From Hyphomicrobiales bacterium (GTDB lineage: Bacteria > Pseudomonadota > Alphaproteobacteria > Rhizobiales > Rhizobiaceae), in contig UCJU01000020.1 of NCBI GenBank assembly GCA_900472925.1, positions 62,001-126,000 on the forward strand: a stretch of DNA of 64,000 nucleotides. The letters run 5' to 3'. The notes under the pieces are model-generated. The model did not search any database, was not told the DNA's origin, and saw nothing but the letters and a program-made list of their open reading frames with translations. This document shows, one piece after another, positions 53,262-61,160 of the stretch. Position 1 is the first letter of the stretch, and the number at the start of each line of letters is the position of its first letter. Both the position numbers and the translations under genes were made by a program.

Positions 53262-54173
53262 CTATCGCCTGACCACCAGCTTTTCACGTTCGGCTTCCCG
53301 GGCAGAAGCAGCGTCCTGCGCTGGATCCACGGTATAGCGGTCGGCACGGCGCCAGCTTTCGATGCGGTCTTCGCATTGGCCGGGGTTCAGCGTGTCGAGC
53401 ATGGTTTCGGCGCGCGTCATGTCGCCGTCGCGCACCTTGAGGTGCGGATAGAAACATTCCAGCACGAAGGCGGCATCGGAAAAGTCCATGCCGAGGCCAA
53501 TCATGGTGGTCGCCAGTTGCTGGCCGGAAATATCCAGCATGATCCGTTCCGACAACCAATGACTTGCCGAGAGCGAGTCCGAAAGGGCAGTGGAAAATTG
53601 CCGCGCATTGCGTTCACGGGCAAAGCGCACCAGCAGCGCTTCCTGCACGTCCGTCAGGCGGCGTGCACCCAGAGTGTCGCTCACCGGGCGCTGGAGCTGG
53701 CGTGCCATGGTGCGAAGCTGACGGCGCAAGTCTTCCTCGCGCGCGGCAATCGTCTCCTCCATCACGCGTGCGACATTGGATGCCTTGGCGTGCCGCTCTT
53801 CGGTGGAAAGTTTGGGCGTCTGGTGCGAATGACGCAGGCCCACCAGGGCATCGATGACGGTCGGCGACAGGTCATCACGACGGACGATGGTGCGCGCATG
53901 CGCTCCGCCCTGGGTACGGGCAATCGCAATCAACGTATCGTCATCGAGGCATTTGGACGACACGAGGAATGGCGCCGATAGTCCGATGGGCTGGCTGGCA
54001 ATGAAAAACGCGACCGCCGAGGGAATGTTGGGATTTTGCGACAGGGCCGCGACCGCTTCACGCTTGGCTTCTGCCGTGCATGCGGAAAACAGCGGCATGA
54101 ACAGCTCTGCAAACTGACGAAGCTCGGATTTGGACGGATGAGATAGACCTTCGAAACTCGATACGGTGGCCAT
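53262..54173 (-). CDS. DUF2336 family protein
   Basis: The 303-residue, mostly helical protein has the HEAT-like repeat character of DUF2336 (LRQFAELFMPLFSACTAEAK, with ALSQNPNIPSAVAFFIASQP, and ARTQGGAHARTIVRRDDLSP). It has no membrane segment. DUF2336 proteins are common in Alphaproteobacteria and have no settled role. The ATG at 54173 begins the homologous part; upstream codons to 54263 do not resemble the family. Confidence 0.83.
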   Translation of the reverse strand: MATVSSFEGLSHPSKSELRQFAELFMPLFSACTAEAKREAVAALSQNPNIPSAVAFFIASQPIGLSAPFLVSSKCLDDDTLIAIARTQGGAHARTIVRRDDLSPTVIDALVGLRHSHQTPKLSTEERHAKASNVARVMEETIAAREEDLRRQLRTMARQLQRPVSDTLGARRLTDVQEALLVRFARERNARQFSTALSDSLSASHWLSERIMLDISGQQLATTMIGLGMDFSDAAFVLECFYPHLKVRDGDMTRAETMLDTLNPGQCEDRIESWRRADRYTVDPAQDAASAREAEREKLVVRR

Positions 54174-54960
54174 CAGCACAACGTCTTTCTTTCTATCGGC
54201 GCTTGGCCTTTCTAGTTCTCGAAACCGGTCGGTCAACGCAATACCCAATGTGACGCAAAACAAAACGATCCGTTCAAGTTATAACAAACGTGTTGACGCC
54301 CTGTTAACCAGCACAGGTGCAAAGCGTTTTTTTGCTGCTATGCACAGCAAATTTTAAGACATGCATTTGAAGAGCGGCGATCTATGAAAGAGGGTGGCCT
54401 TGGCGCAGTTGACACGCAACGGGGCGCCAGCGGGGACTCGTCCGCATTGCCGAAGACATGGAAAGACGAGCCCCTGACCGTCATCATGGCGGCTGTCTGC
54501 CTTAGACATCACGGAAACGACGCGCGTCAAACGCAGCTGCGTCAAAAAATAACCGGCAAATTCTTGGCCGCGCCCAATTGATTATAAATTACAACGGGTT
54601 TTCACGGCGTGCCGTTTTCCGGTTCACGGAAGTGTTATGGGAGGGTTTTTGAGGCCATTACGCAATCCCATAAATTTTAATGGGATATGTGTCGATGGAA
54701 GAATATTAGTATTAACCAATGATTAACCTCTACATGTTTGTAATGCGTCAAGGCAGTCTGCAGATTCGGTGCTGGATTTCGAATGTGAAATCGAGCGTAT
54801 ACTGCAGCAAGCGAGATGCTTGCAGCCGCTTCTTGCCTCCCATGCCAGTCTGTGGACTGGAAATGCACAATGTTGTGGTGAATGGCATTCCAGCGCGCGT
54901 CTAACGCATCCGCGCGATTATTCAACAAACAAGCGTCATGCCCCCTGAGAGGAGAAATAG
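54174..54960. other. 787-base non-coding interval with a CtrA-like box
   Basis: No well-supported gene lies here. A 65-codon frame at 54384 has a poor ribosome site. The centre, 54580-54730, is A+T-rich and ends in a full CtrA-like box at 54712. The 230 bases after it contain two small hairpins (GCAAGC/GCTTGC near 54810 and CCAGTC/GACTGG near 54845) and could be a small RNA or a long leader for the 68-codon gene at 54961. Confidence 0.5.
54712..54727 (+). promoter_or_regulatory. Candidate CtrA-binding site, full consensus
   Basis: TTAACCAATGATTAAC is TTAA, seven bases, TTAAC, with the first half also in the favoured form TTAACCA. It lies in a long non-coding region 234 bases upstream of the small gene at 54961. 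Confidence 0.6.
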
Positions 54961-55167
54961 ATGACGGAAATTATTTCGTTTTATGCGGCGTCCCGTCGCC
55001 TCAACAGACCCACAGACACGCCAAGAGCGACAGGCGGCCCTGCGCAGCTGCTGTTTTTCACCGGCGTTCGCTACGAGCGCGCTGCGGTCGAAATTCAGAT
55101 CGAAACGCAGAAAAAACCGCGCAAGCGCAAGGTTATTGCTACAGCGGATGCCGCCGTCGGTTCGTGA
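54961..55167 (+). CDS. Small basic protein of unknown function
   Basis: The 68-residue product has a good ribosome site (AGGAG 7 bases before the ATG). It has no membrane helix. QLLFFTGVRYERAAVEIQIE looks like a beta-strand pair, followed by a basic patch KKPRKRKVIATADA. I do not recognise the family. The upstream CtrA-like box may control it. Confidence 0.6.
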   Translation: MTEIISFYAASRRLNRPTDTPRATGGPAQLLFFTGVRYERAAVEIQIETQKKPRKRKVIATADAAVGS

Positions 55168-55188
55168 TCTGATCGAGCAGGTTGGCGG

Positions 55189-55737
55189 TCAAGACCAGGG
55201 CGTTTGCTCGCATTTCGCCTCGCTCAGAAACCGCGCCGCTTCCTCGGAGAAGCTTGGCTGCGGCACCATGGTCCGCAAAACGGCATAGCCCTTGTTCTGT
55301 CCCGCTTCCACCAGAATGGACTTTGACAGCCCTTCCGGTTGCGCCTTGCGAAGGGCGGCAAGCTGCACCTGATTGGCGACCAGAATATCCATCTCGCCGC
55401 CGGCGGAGGTGCGATCGTTCATGCTGAAAATTTCATTGGACGCGCTGTCGAACACGGACACCGACCAGAACGGCACCACGCCGAACGCGGCCAGTCGTGT
55501 TGGCTTGTCAGTCACATCGAAAGTACAGACGGCAACCCGCATGAAGGGATCGCCGCTGCCCAGATCCGCCTTTTCGCGGTTCTCATCCAGAAGATGAAAA
55601 AGGTTGGGCGCGCCTTCCGCCAAAGAGCGGGTATAGGCATCGCGGTTGGAAAAGTGCGGGATCGACAACAAGATCACCAGATGCAGCACCGCTGCGCCGA
55701 CAAGGCCGACGAATACCGCAAAAACGAGCTTAAGCAT
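55189..55737 (-). CDS. DUF1254-type membrane-anchored protein
   Basis: The 182-residue protein has one N-terminal helix (residues about 4-27) and an outside domain with DPFMRVAVCTFDVTDKPTRL and GVVPFWSVSVFDSASNEIFS, which I recognise as the DUF1254 half of the DUF1254/DUF1214 pair. It overlaps the upstream DUF1214 gene by 8 bases. Function is unknown. Confidence 0.8.
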   Translation of the reverse strand: MLKLVFAVFVGLVGAAVLHLVILLSIPHFSNRDAYTRSLAEGAPNLFHLLDENREKADLGSGDPFMRVAVCTFDVTDKPTRLAAFGVVPFWSVSVFDSASNEIFSMNDRTSAGGEMDILVANQVQLAALRKAQPEGLSKSILVEAGQNKGYAVLRTMVPQPSFSEEAARFLSEAKCEQTPWS

Positions 55738-56317
55738 GTCCGCACCCCGTTTTCTGGATGTCCGGCATCTTGATGTCGATCAGTCCCGTGCTGCTTGCAA
55801 CCGGCGTATCCAACAGCGTCAATACCAGCTTGAAGTTTGCGCCCGGTGGCACCGCCAGCCAGTTATAGGTCTGTGCCGCCGCAGCTACGCTGATGTCCAT
55901 GCCGCCATCCGGCCCATGAAGAAGCGTGCGGGAATTCAGCGCGATGGGGCGACCGGAACCATCATCCAGAAGGTTTCCCTGCTGATCGGCAGCATAGAGG
56001 GTCCAGAAGCGGGAAGGTGGCACCGTGCCGGTCAATTTATATTGGCATTCACCCGTCAGGCGCTGGCCGCTGCTGTCGACAGCCGCGCTAAAGCTCAGTC
56101 CTTCGGCAGTTCCGTACAACAGCTTACCGGCATCCGCCCGGTGCGATTTTGCGTAAGGGTCGGCCTCGATGGTCTGCGCCTCGGGAAACGCGTCCCACGC
56201 GCCGATCTTGATCGAGCCGAAACCCTCGGTCGCCTCCAGAGCCGCAAGCGTGGACAATATGCCGCCGCCAAAAGCGATGATGAGCGAAATGGCAACAAGG
56301 AATGGAACTCGAAACAC
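55730..56317 (-). CDS. DUF1214-type exported protein
   Basis: The 195-residue protein has an N-terminal signal or anchor helix (about residues 4-27) and then the DUF1214 domain: FWTLYAADQQGNLLDDGSG and LLHGPDGGMDISVAAAAQTY, with NWLAVPPGANFKLVLTLLDT. In other bacteria DUF1254 and DUF1214 are fused; here they are separate overlapping genes in the order DUF1214 then DUF1254. Function is unknown. Confidence 0.82.
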   Translation of the reverse strand: MFRVPFLVAISLIIAFGGGILSTLAALEATEGFGSIKIGAWDAFPEAQTIEADPYAKSHRADAGKLLYGTAEGLSFSAAVDSSGQRLTGECQYKLTGTVPPSRFWTLYAADQQGNLLDDGSGRPIALNSRTLLHGPDGGMDISVAAAAQTYNWLAVPPGANFKLVLTLLDTPVASSTGLIDIKMPDIQKTGCGHA

Positions 56318-56499
56318 GCTGTTTTCCCGTTTTGAAACAGGTGAGCGTTAGCACTGATTCCGCTTCGGGGAAATGGGCAGAGCAAAGCCCAAGCAGGCTT
56401 TGCCGAGATCTCCACGACCTTTGCCGAGGATCGACTGAATTAACCCCTATATACCGCATGACCGCTTTGCCAGGCACAACTCAGTGGCTCAAAGGGGCA

Positions 56500-56519
56500 G
56501 TGGGGCGAGGGAGCCCCAC
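56500..56519 (-). terminator. Hairpin after the sorbosone dehydrogenase-like gene
   Basis: GTGGGGC pairs with GCCCCAC around a 6-base loop, 10 bases after the stop codon at 56529 on the minus strand. The following T tract is short (CCCCTTT). Confidence 0.5.
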
Positions 56520-56528
56520 CGTCACCCA

Positions 56529-57965
56529 TTATTGCACAGGTTGCGTCGCCGCCGGTGCTACGGGCGCGGCGGGTGTTGCCGCAGCAACGCCGGACACGTC
56601 ATCGGTCGCAACCGGCGCCGGTGTCATCTTGCCGTCCGCAGCCGCCACACGCCAGACGGTGTTTCCAGCATCGTCCGCTACTAACAGAGCGCCTGTGCCA
56701 TCGATTCCAACGCCAACGGGGCGGCCTCTCGCCTTATCACCTTGAATGAACCCGGTGACCACATCCTGCGTCTTGCCGGATGGTTTGCCGTTTTCGAATG
56801 GTACATAGGTCACGCGATAGCCGTTGAAGGCCGTGCGGTTCCAGCTACCATGCTCCCCGATGAAAGCGCCGTTGGCATAGGCTGCGGGCATGGCCGAGTT
56901 CAGCGTGAACGTCAGGCCCAGTGCCGCGACATGGCTGGACAGCGCGTAATCGGGCTTGGTTGCCTTGGCGACCATATCCGGGCGCTGCGGGTGCACACGG
57001 GCATCGACGTGATTGCCGTAATAGCTCCAGGGCCAGCCATAAAATCCGTCTTCCTTGACGGAGGTCATGTAATCGGGAACGAGGTTTGGACCAAGCTCGT
57101 CACGCTCGTTGATGACGGCCCAAAGCTCCTTGCTTTCAGGGTTGAACGCCAGCCCGTTCGGATTTCGCAAACCGGATGCAAAAAGCTTGAACGCGCCTGT
57201 CTGCCTGTCGACCTGCAAGATGGCGGCGCGGTTCTTTTCCGCTTCCAGCCCATTCTCGACGATATTGGAGTTGGAACCGACCGAGGCGTACAGGAACTTG
57301 CCATCAGGGCTCAGCGCCAGATCCTTGGTCCAGTGGTGGTTGATCGGGCCACCGGGCAGCTGGGTCAGAACCCGCGGCGCTGCGGTAATTTCATTCTGGC
57401 CGAGTTGGTAGGGATAGGCGAGAATTTGGTTGGATGTGGCCACATAGAGCGTGTTGTCGGCAAAAGCGAGACCGAAGGGCGAATCGAGCTTCGTCAGCAG
57501 ATCATGCCGCTCATCGACCGTTCCATCGCGGTTGGTATCGCGCAGCAGCGTTATGATGTTGCTTTCCTTGACCTCGCCGGTTTCACCATGGGAAATGGCC
57601 ATGATCCACCCGCGAATGATATCTTTGGGACGTGTCGGTGCCTGTCCCTTCGGGCCGCGAGATTGCACGACCAGCACATCGCCGTTCGGCAATGTGTGCA
57701 CGGTTCGGGGATTGACCAGATCTTTCTGATAGGCGGTAATTTTCAATCCCGCTGGGACGGTCGGTGTCTCTCCGTCCTTCCAGCCAACCACCTCAGCCAC
57801 CTTCAGGTCGGGCACCAGACTGGTCGATGGTTCCGGAAGCACAGGGTCGGAGCCAATCTGCTGCAGAGGATCGAAATTATCGTTCTGATCGCTGCAGGCA
57901 GGCAGTACGATCGCAACGCTGCCCAGAAGAACGGCAGTACGGAAAAAGCGTGTCGCCACCATCAT
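56529..57965 (-). CDS. PQQ-dependent sugar dehydrogenase, L-sorbosone dehydrogenase-like lipoprotein
   Basis: The 478-residue protein has a lipoprotein signal (AIVLPACSDQ, lipid-modified Cys near residue 24) and a six-blade beta-propeller. FADNTLYVATSNQILAYPY, LALSPDGKFLYASVGSNSN, RNPNGLAFNPES and GEHGSWNRTAFNGYRVTYVP are the sorbosone/glucose dehydrogenase (GSDH) pattern. It would oxidise sugars in the periplasm if PQQ is available. GGAG sits 3-4 bases before ATG 57965. It overlaps the DUF2231 gene, a common pairing. The tail (APVATDDVSGVAAATPAAPV) is low-complexity. Confidence 0.87.
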   Translation of the reverse strand: MMVATRFFRTAVLLGSVAIVLPACSDQNDNFDPLQQIGSDPVLPEPSTSLVPDLKVAEVVGWKDGETPTVPAGLKITAYQKDLVNPRTVHTLPNGDVLVVQSRGPKGQAPTRPKDIIRGWIMAISHGETGEVKESNIITLLRDTNRDGTVDERHDLLTKLDSPFGLAFADNTLYVATSNQILAYPYQLGQNEITAAPRVLTQLPGGPINHHWTKDLALSPDGKFLYASVGSNSNIVENGLEAEKNRAAILQVDRQTGAFKLFASGLRNPNGLAFNPESKELWAVINERDELGPNLVPDYMTSVKEDGFYGWPWSYYGNHVDARVHPQRPDMVAKATKPDYALSSHVAALGLTFTLNSAMPAAYANGAFIGEHGSWNRTAFNGYRVTYVPFENGKPSGKTQDVVTGFIQGDKARGRPVGVGIDGTGALLVADDAGNTVWRVAAADGKMTPAPVATDDVSGVAAATPAAPVAPAATQPVQ

Positions 57966-58393
57966 ACTCTCCAAGCCAGTCTTGCATATTTGCGGGTAGA
58001 AGCGGCAACCGTCATCAGCGAAACGACGAAAGTCACTGCCGACAGCAGCAGGCCGTAAGGCACAACCGCGGTCCAGCCATCACCGGCATGGACTAGACTG
58101 TTGGCAAAGGCCAGCGCCAGCATCACCAGAAACAGAATGATCGCAAAGAACGAAGGCCGCATAGGCCGGGTGCGGACACGCAACAGATCGATCAATCCCG
58201 CCAGCACCCCCAGACCGCCAAACACCAGCCCTGCAAACAGCAACCAAGCCGAAAAATTCTGCCACATCACCTCCGCCGTTTGCCAAAAGGCGATGTCTGT
58301 CCCCAGCGCCAGCGAAAAGCACACGAACGGAAACGGCACAAAAAGGGATTGATAGGGATAGGCAGAGGCATCTCTGCGAGACTCGTCACTCAT
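57962..58393 (-). CDS. DUF2231 family membrane protein
   Basis: The 143-residue protein has four membrane helices, with PYQSLFVPFPFVCFSLALGT at the start and FGGLGVLAGLIDLLRVRTRP in the middle, as in DUF2231. Such proteins are predicted haem- or electron-transfer membrane partners. Here the gene overlaps the sugar dehydrogenase gene, so it may be its membrane electron acceptor (inference). The ATG at 58393 has GGAG 6 bases upstream. Confidence 0.84.
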   Translation of the reverse strand: MSDESRRDASAYPYQSLFVPFPFVCFSLALGTDIAFWQTAEVMWQNFSAWLLFAGLVFGGLGVLAGLIDLLRVRTRPMRPSFFAIILFLVMLALAFANSLVHAGDGWTAVVPYGLLLSAVTFVVSLMTVAASTRKYARLAWRV

Positions 58394-58587
58394 GGGTGGC
58401 TCCAACCGGGATCGAGAAACACGCCCAACTGCTTGTGAGGCTTAGACGTTTTGAATTTATCCAGAACGGTTTTAGGCGCGTTTGGTTGCACGCCATATTT
58501 CAGATGAACCGCCCCTAATTGTTCGATGCCGCCACAAATAAAACACGCTTGGGTTGATGATTTCTATTTTGGTGGAGGGGAATTGTC

Positions 58588-58884
58588 ATGCCTATGACGA
58601 TCTGCGTTATCTTACTCCTGCTCGTTTCTGCAATTTTCAACTCTGTGTCTGCCGCCCAATTGGCAGGCGCCGGTGCTTGGGGCGAGGCGTCAAGTATTCT
58701 CATTGCCAGCCCATTGCTCATTTTTTTCGGCATGCATGTGATCATTTATTATGGCCTGCGGTTGTTCGTTGAACCCTCGAAACTAAGCTCTTTCTCGAAT
58801 ACGAAACTGAACTACATCGCGTTTGCAGTTGCCCTGATGGGCATCTTAGGTGAGGTGGCCCAACGTGCAAATCCACCGCTGTAG
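58588..58884 (+). CDS. Small membrane protein of unknown function
   Basis: The 98-residue protein has three hydrophobic segments (about residues 3-26, 36-58 and 74-90). GGAGGGG stands 7 bases before the ATG. The family is not recognised. It is followed 27 bases later by an SMI1/KNR4 gene and may share its transcript. Confidence 0.68.
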   Translation: MPMTICVILLLLVSAIFNSVSAAQLAGAGAWGEASSILIASPLLIFFGMHVIIYYGLRLFVEPSKLSSFSNTKLNYIAFAVALMGILGEVAQRANPPL

Positions 58885-58911
58885 AACGCCCCTGAAAAAG
58901 GAGTGCCGACC

Positions 58912-59397
58912 ATGACACCTGAAGAATTTGCCGACGCTATCGAAAACGAGGGGGGTAAGCGGGCGACGGAAGACCAACTCCAGGCTTTCGAGAAAAAACT
59001 CGGCAGGAAACTGCCTGGGGATTACCGTGCATTTGTTACCACATCAGGCGGCGGTTTGGTGTTTGAACCGCCTGTTGTCTATCTCGATGCCGAAGAGCGG
59101 GATTTGCGGTTGCGGCATGTCAACTGTCTGGCGGAAGTGGAAAAAGACTTCGACAAGCCCAGTGCCTATCCTCTGCCTGAAGGGCTTTTGTGTATCGGCA
59201 ATGATGCTGGCGGCAACTCCATCATGTTGTGCGTTGCAGAGGAAAGATTTGGTCAAATCTTCATGCTGGACCATGAGATGGTTGCGTATGAAGGCGAGCC
59301 AGAGCCTCTGGAGGAGGCGGAGGAATATGGTCTGGTCACGCAATATTCCCCAAGCTTCAGCCGGTTCGTCAGCAACTTGCATTTCGAAGAGGATTGA
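58912..59397 (+). CDS. SMI1/KNR4 (SUKH) family protein
   Basis: The 161-residue soluble acidic protein has the SUKH pattern: QAFEKKLGRKLPGDYRAFVT and LLCIGNDAGGNSIMLCVAEE, then GQIFMLDHEMVAYEG. SUKH proteins often serve as immunity proteins against secreted nuclease or deaminase toxins, though many are orphans. No toxin gene is next to it. AAGGAG 8 bases upstream sets the ATG at 58912; GTG 58903 lies inside the ribosome site. Confidence 0.85.
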   Translation: MTPEEFADAIENEGGKRATEDQLQAFEKKLGRKLPGDYRAFVTTSGGGLVFEPPVVYLDAEERDLRLRHVNCLAEVEKDFDKPSAYPLPEGLLCIGNDAGGNSIMLCVAEERFGQIFMLDHEMVAYEGEPEPLEEAEEYGLVTQYSPSFSRFVSNLHFEED

Positions 59398-59425
59398 CGC
59401 TCACAGCGTTCGAGAGGAGGGGCCA

Positions 59426-59503
59426 TTGTAGAAATTTCTGGCAGCGCTTGTCAGCAATGTCATCATTCTTGGCCTTGCAATGATAGGCGTCGCCCATGCG
59501 TAA
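59426..59503 (+). pseudogene. Remnant of a signal-peptide-encoding gene
   Basis: A strong AGGAGG (59415-59420) is followed by TTG and at once by TAG. The same frame then reads KFLAALVSNVIILGLAMIGV followed by AHA and TAA. That is a complete-looking signal peptide ending at a cleavage motif, without a usable start and without a mature protein. It is best read as the debris of a small exported-protein gene. Confidence 0.5.
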
Positions 59504-59551
59504 ACAGGGCGAGACAGCTTGCCGTTAATTCGAGTTGGACCCGGTGTTTGC

Positions 59552-60274
59552 TCAAAAGGGTTTTCGTGCCTCCAGCGCTTTTTCTAACTGCAGATCTCGT
59601 CTGGGTATGAGGCGGGCGTTCTCAGCGGTTTCGATAAGCCATATCGGTTTGTCCGAAAACGCGGTGATCGTGTCACAAGGCGTTCTCAAGCCGGAGGCAA
59701 GCTCGACAAAACCGCGCGTGCAGAGAAATTTCTGGTCGCTAAGACTTGGCATCAAAAGATTACCGAAGAAACCGATAAACAGTGCGGTTAGAGCACCCGT
59801 TACGATCACGGGCGTGCCGATACTGCTGACCCATCTGATAACCAAAATGCCCATGACGATGCAAAGCACGGTAAGCGCCACGCTGAACAGAGCGTCGGTT
59901 CCCGCAGCCATCGCCAATGGAAGGGAGAAGATCGCAATTCCGACCACAGCCACGACATGCCGACGATCCATGTTTTTAATGCGCTCGCGAACCGTTGCGG
60001 CGGTGAAAGGCTTTTTTGAAAGTCCCTCTACCCACTGACCGATGACGTAGCCCATGCAGAAGAATAATCCAAACCGCAGTTCCGGAAAGGTGGAAAACAC
60101 CAGCACCATGGAGCGCCAGTCGTGTATGAGCTGCGATAGCCTGGGTAGTTTGATCAGAAAGGCAAGTTGTGCACCGAACAAGACGGTGAGCATGAACATG
60201 ACCAAAACGACAAGATAGGCGATCACCACCACTGATGCTTTGAGAGATTTCGGCAATCCTTGCACTCCATTCAT
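59552..60274 (-). CDS. Membrane protein of unknown function, paralogue A
   Basis: The 240-residue protein has about five hydrophobic segments (near residues 13-45, 56-80, 105-122, 128-145 and 152-175) and then an approximately 65-residue tail. The tail has C-x14-C (CTRGFVELASGLRTPC), then KPIWLIE and ARLIPRRDLQ. The neighbour at 60287 has the same pattern, so the two arose by duplication. No known domain is recognised. It follows that gene by 12 bases in an apparent operon. Confidence 0.75.
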   Translation of the reverse strand: MNGVQGLPKSLKASVVVIAYLVVLVMFMLTVLFGAQLAFLIKLPRLSQLIHDWRSMVLVFSTFPELRFGLFFCMGYVIGQWVEGLSKKPFTAATVRERIKNMDRRHVVAVVGIAIFSLPLAMAAGTDALFSVALTVLCIVMGILVIRWVSSIGTPVIVTGALTALFIGFFGNLLMPSLSDQKFLCTRGFVELASGLRTPCDTITAFSDKPIWLIETAENARLIPRRDLQLEKALEARKPF

Positions 60275-60286
60275 GGTGTCGTGCCC

Positions 60287-60970
60287 CTAGCGTTCGGCGC
60301 TGCCGACCATATAACCGGCGATGTCCGACTTACCCACGAGGCGCGGTTCAGGTGGACCTTCCACCAGCCATAAAGACCCGTCCCGCAGAAGCGACAGACG
60401 CTTGCAGGCAAGTATCTCGCCTGAGCGCAGCTGCACGCTATCGGACGCACAGCTGAAAGCGTGCGGTGCATTATCGTTTACGGTAAGACCATTGATTACC
60501 CCAAGCATCAGTCCTGCCGCTGCACACAGCGGAAGACGAGGAACGCCGATCTGCTCAGCCGAAAGCACGATCATGCCGGAAAGAATGGTGGACAGGAAAA
60601 AGAGAACGAATCTGAGGAAGCCGTCACTGGAGGTGGTGAACAATAACAGGATCGGAATGGTCAGAACGGCGATGCCGATTGCGGCGTGAAGGCTTAACGA
60701 CCCTGTGGCTCGAAACCGTTGAATGATTTCACGCGGATTAGAAAACGCGCTGGAGGGATTGCAGAGATAGAGGATGATGGGGACATGAAGGGGAAGAGGC
60801 CCGGCTGAAAACACGAGCCACCTTGACCTCCCTTCGCTAACAAGCGTTGAGAGTTCAGGATATTGAACGAAGAATGAAATCGCGTTCCCAAACATCGCAG
60901 CCGTCAATGCGATGAAAAGGATGATCGCTTCAAGAAAAATCGCTCTGGATCTGGCTGCTGATAACGTCAA
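60287..60970 (-). CDS. Membrane protein of unknown function, paralogue B
   Basis: The 227-residue protein has about five hydrophobic segments and an outside-type tail with C-x14-C (CASDSVQLRSGEILAC), then GSLWLVE and PRLVGKSDIAG, aligned without gaps to paralogue A. The N-terminal parts are less similar (FFVQYPELSTLVSEGRSRWL against FLIKLPRLSQLIHDWRSMVL). The start appears to be TTG 60970 since no ATG precedes the first helix. Function is unknown. Confidence 0.72.
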   Translation of the reverse strand: MTLSAARSRAIFLEAIILFIALTAAMFGNAISFFVQYPELSTLVSEGRSRWLVFSAGPLPLHVPIILYLCNPSSAFSNPREIIQRFRATGSLSLHAAIGIAVLTIPILLLFTTSSDGFLRFVLFFLSTILSGMIVLSAEQIGVPRLPLCAAAGLMLGVINGLTVNDNAPHAFSCASDSVQLRSGEILACKRLSLLRDGSLWLVEGPPEPRLVGKSDIAGYMVGSAER

Positions 60971-61160
60971 ATATTGTCCCGTTTGAATGACGGCGAGGGC
61001 TATTCGCTATCACAGGCACATAATATTTCAACCGAAAGAAAGGATACTCTGCGGATCGCAGCCATTGCGGTCATCGGCGCTATTGGAAGCGCTATTGATA
61101 CGGGCCCAGACCCAATCCTCATTTTTGCAAACGCGTTGCATTATTTGAGGTTTTGAATCC

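Noticed and set aside
54384..54581. A 65-codon frame in the long gap after DUF2336
   Set aside because: The ribosome site is poor and the product looks random, although it cannot be fully excluded.
56742..58058. A 438-codon open frame on the plus strand
   Set aside because: It is antisense to the sorbosone-dehydrogenase-like gene and has no ribosome site or family features.
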